Shown: piece after piece, positions 5,859 through 7,235 of the stretch
How the letters are laid out: each line of letters opens with the position of its first letter
Position numbering within the stretch: the stretch's first letter is position 1
Notes under the pieces: generated by a model
What the model was told of the DNA's origin: nothing
The model's input: only the letters and a program-made list of their open reading frames with translations
Database searches by the model: none
Position numbers and translations under genes: made by a program
Assembly: GCA_003978135.1 (NCBI GenBank)
Contig: QOAL01000030.1
Span: 1 to 7,235 of the forward strand
Source: Thermodesulfatator sp.
GTDB lineage: Bacteria; Desulfobacterota; Dissulfuribacteria; Dissulfuribacterales; QOAL01
DNA length: 7,235 nucleotides
Reading direction: 5' to 3'

Positions 5859-6542
5859 TTACCACAAGTGCCAGCTGCCTGTTGTCAGTACGTAGATTCC
5901 CAGGCCGAGATTTGTGACAGCATGTGAAATAATTGCTCCTGCAAGGTGTTTCTGCTTGATGACCAGAAGGCCGAAGACTGCCCCTGCCATGATTCCCTGT
6001 ATTATACGATAATGTTCCAGTCCGAATAAAAGGGTAACTGCCATGAAAGAAAACCATGTGAATGTGCCCAGGCGGACTGCCTGGAAATTGGAATTGACCA
6101 GATATCTCATGAGAAAAGACCGCCAGAACAGTTCTTCCATGAAGGGAACAACCAGGGCCGCCCCTAAAATACGAATTGCCAGGACTGTCTTTTCAGAAAC
6201 CGGTCCAAGGCTGAATTCGGCAGGATTAAAGCCCGTAGGATTGCCTGCCTTGGGCAGGAAATCTTCGAGAAAAATCCACGTAGCCAGCACAAGTAAACCA
6301 GCGCAAACTGCCTCTATCGCCTTGGGCAGATCAATGCAGCCATCCAAGTCCTTTTTGTAATATTTTCTGAAATGAAAGAGCAGAATCCCGGTGATGATTG
6401 TTTTCACCACATAAATCTGCCAGGATAGGCTGGGTACAACCTGACCAAGGCCGGTAAGCAGCATAAAAACGCCAAAAGGGCACACGTACGGAAACCAGGG
6501 CCTGGAAACAGGTGAAATCTTTGACACGGATTTAATTCTCAA
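5859..6542 (-). CDS. CPBP-family intramembrane glutamic endopeptidase
   Basis: This 227-aa multi-pass membrane protein carries the three CPBP (CAAX protease / bacteriocin-processing) motifs: EExxxR at E136-E137-R141, FxxxH at F173-H177 (FGLEH), and HxxxN at H207-N211 (HAVTN). About seven hydrophobic segments are visible, near residues 17-33, 42-57, 76-92, 121-136, 160-176, 180-196 and 200-219. The presumed role is proteolysis within the membrane; the substrate is unknown. The N-terminal WFPYVCPFGVFMLLTGL stretch resembles, from memory, the CAAX-protease-related family linked to PEP-CTERM/exosortase genomes, but no exosortase gene is in view. The start is a TTG at 6542, because an in-frame TGA lies only five codons upstream (6555-6557) and an AAAGG-type ribosome site lies between. 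The next alternative is a GTG at 6527. The gene is convergent with pyrC and divergent from the yedF-like gene, so it is probably monocistronic. Confidence 0.88.
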   Translation of the reverse strand: MRIKSVSKISPVSRPWFPYVCPFGVFMLLTGLGQVVPSLSWQIYVVKTIITGILLFHFRKYYKKDLDGCIDLPKAIEAVCAGLLVLATWIFLEDFLPKAGNPTGFNPAEFSLGPVSEKTVLAIRILGAALVVPFMEELFWRSFLMRYLVNSNFQAVRLGTFTWFSFMAVTLLFGLEHYRIIQGIMAGAVFGLLVIKQKHLAGAIISHAVTNLGLGIYVLTTGSWHLW

Positions 6543-6605
6543 GGCCCGCCTTTTTCAAAAGAGTTTCCCTGGAAAACCGGCAGGATGCTTTCGTGATAAA
6601 ACATA

Positions 6606-6633
6606 TTGACATAGTTTTTTGTTTTTTTATTAA
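6606..6633 (+). promoter_or_regulatory. Candidate promoter of the yedF-like gene
   Basis: A perfect TTGACA (6606-6611) is followed after 16 nt by TATTAA (6628-6633), a 4 of 6 match; TTAAAT (6630-6635) with an 18-nt spacer is an alternative. The spacer is T-rich. The transcript leader would be about 130 nt and would include the palindrome and the direct repeats before the gene. Confidence 0.42.
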
Positions 6634-6652
6634 ATGATCAAAGATTTTTCAA
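6624..6652 (-). promoter_or_regulatory. Candidate divergent promoter of the protease gene
   Basis: On the minus strand TTGAAA (6652-6647) is followed after 17 nt by TAAAAA (6629-6624). This gives 5 of 6 and 4 of 6 matches, and a leader of about 75 nt before the TTG start. It overlaps the plus-strand candidate promoter, so the two could compete. In such AT-rich sequence chance matches are frequent. Confidence 0.28.
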
Positions 6653-6706
6653 GAGTAAAATATGAGATTGCAATAAAAAATAATAATACTTTCCCAAAAA
6701 GGCTTT

Positions 6707-6719
6707 GATATTTAATATC
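6707..6719. repeat. 13-bp palindrome (possible operator) upstream of the yedF-like gene
   Basis: GATATT-T-AATATC is a perfect 6-1-6 palindrome in the leader of the yedF-like gene, about 54 bp before its start codon. It may bind a dimeric regulator; the AT-rich context makes chance possible. Confidence 0.35.
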
Positions 6720-6747
6720 GGTTGATTTCTGATATGGGTTGATTTTG
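6714..6747. repeat. Two tandem 17-bp imperfect direct repeats
   Basis: Units 6714-6730 and 6731-6747 agree at 13 of 17 positions and share the 9-mer GGTTGATTT (6720-6728 and 6737-6745). The repeat sits directly upstream of the ribosome site of the yedF-like gene and overlaps the right half of the 13-bp palindrome. It may be a regulator-binding site or a leader RNA motif. Confidence 0.45.
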
Positions 6748-6772
6748 GCAAAGAAAGCAGGGAGTAGAATAA

Positions 6773-7235
6773 ATGCAGAAACGAGATTGCAGGGGTATCC
6801 CGTGTCCCCAGCCTGTACTCATAACAAAGGAGCTTGTTGAGCAGCATCCTGATGAACTTATTGAAATCAGGGTGGACAACGAGGCCTCAAGGGAAAACGT
6901 AGAGCGATTTTTCAAAAGCCAGGGATGGGATGTGAGCATCAGGAATGGCGCAGACGGAACCTTTTTTATAACCGGGGCACCAGGCACATGTGACATATCT
7001 CATGGCCAAACCAGTGAATATACTGATTCAGACCAGAAAATCCTGGTATTTATTCCTGCAAACATATTCGGTTCCGGGGATCGTGAGCTGGGAAAGGCCC
7101 TAATGAAAAACTTCATTCTCACCCTTGGGGAGATGGGGACGGATCTTTGGCGGATTATCCTGGTAAATGGCGGGGTTAGGCTTGCCGTAAAGGATTCCCC
7201 TGTACTTGATGCCCTTAAAAAACTGGAACAAAACG
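6773..7235 (+). CDS. yedF: YedF-like selenium-metabolism protein, N-terminal part (cut by window edge)
   Basis: The visible 154 codons have no stop and run off the right edge. Residues 1-70 form a TusA/SirA-like domain with the motif DCRGIPCPQP (5-14); C11 in CPQP is at the sulfur-carrier cysteine position of TusA, and C6 is a second cysteine. A polar linker (about 71-87) leads to a DsrE/DsrF-like domain starting near residue 88, with IFGSGDRELGKALM (98-111) and VNGGVRLA (131-138). This two-domain layout matches the family named selenium metabolism protein YedF, reported to occur in genomes with the selenophosphate synthetase gene selD. Its precise biochemical role is not established. The expected total is about 200 aa, so roughly 40-50 residues are missing, including the region where the family often has a CxxC-like motif. 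The ATG at 6773 has a GGGAG ribosome site (6760-6764) 8 nt upstream. Confidence 0.85.
   Translation, partial: MQKRDCRGIPCPQPVLITKELVEQHPDELIEIRVDNEASRENVERFFKSQGWDVSIRNGADGTFFITGAPGTCDISHGQTSEYTDSDQKILVFIPANIFGSGDRELGKALMKNFILTLGEMGTDLWRIILVNGGVRLAVKDSPVLDALKKLEQN

Noticed and set aside
6043..6360. Open frame of 105 codons on the plus strand opposite the protease gene.
   Set aside because: Antisense to a gene with all three CPBP motifs; low-complexity composition and no family features.
6625..6645. TTAAATGATCAA considered as an FNR-type site in the divergent region.
   Set aside because: The half-sites do not have the TTGAT-N4-ATCAA spacing; only the right half matches.

Overview
This 7.2 kb window looks like a chromosomal stretch of an anaerobic or micro-aerophobic bacterium with a base composition near 50% GC. 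The four-subunit ferredoxin-linked 2-oxoacid oxidoreductase and the YedF-type selenium-metabolism protein are both common in anaerobes such as sulfate reducers of the Desulfobacterota. That lineage is an inference from gene content; no taxonomic marker is present. The genes look intact except the last, which is cut by the window edge. No tRNA, rRNA, CRISPR array, insertion sequence or phage gene was seen.

Layout. (1) Positions 1-217 are a non-coding leader with an imperfect inverted repeat and a tentative promoter. (2) Positions 218-3208 hold a tight plus-strand operon for a heterotetrameric pyruvate (or related 2-oxoacid):ferredoxin oxidoreductase, in the order gamma, delta, alpha, beta. It ends at a very clear intrinsic terminator (3223-3258). 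(3) Positions 3259-3494 are an unusual spacer rich in potential RNA secondary structure, including an 11-bp inverted repeat around a strong internal hairpin. (4) Positions 3495-5765 hold pyrB and pyrC, steps 2 and 3 of de novo pyrimidine synthesis, 30 nt apart. (5) Positions 5859-6542, minus strand and convergent with pyrC, encode a CPBP-family intramembrane protease with a TTG start. (6) Positions 6543-6772 are an AT-rich divergent intergenic region with candidate promoters on both strands, a palindrome and a 17-bp tandem direct repeat. (7) From 6773 to the right edge runs the N-terminal part of a YedF-like protein (TusA domain plus start of a DsrE-like domain).

How the genes work together. 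The first four genes build one enzyme. Beta binds TPP and a proximal [4Fe-4S] cluster, alpha completes the substrate site, delta carries two more [4Fe-4S] clusters that pass electrons to ferredoxin, and gamma is the structural/CoA-side subunit. PyrB and PyrC catalyse consecutive reactions (carbamoyl phosphate to carbamoyl aspartate to dihydroorotate) and may associate physically, as known for some class I dihydroorotases. The protease and the YedF-like gene are functionally separate from these and from each other as far as the sequence shows.

Most of the window is recognisable housekeeping metabolism. I did not find a convincing new multi-gene system. The best candidates for something undescribed are non-coding: the structured spacer ahead of pyrB and the repeat cluster upstream of the yedF-like gene.
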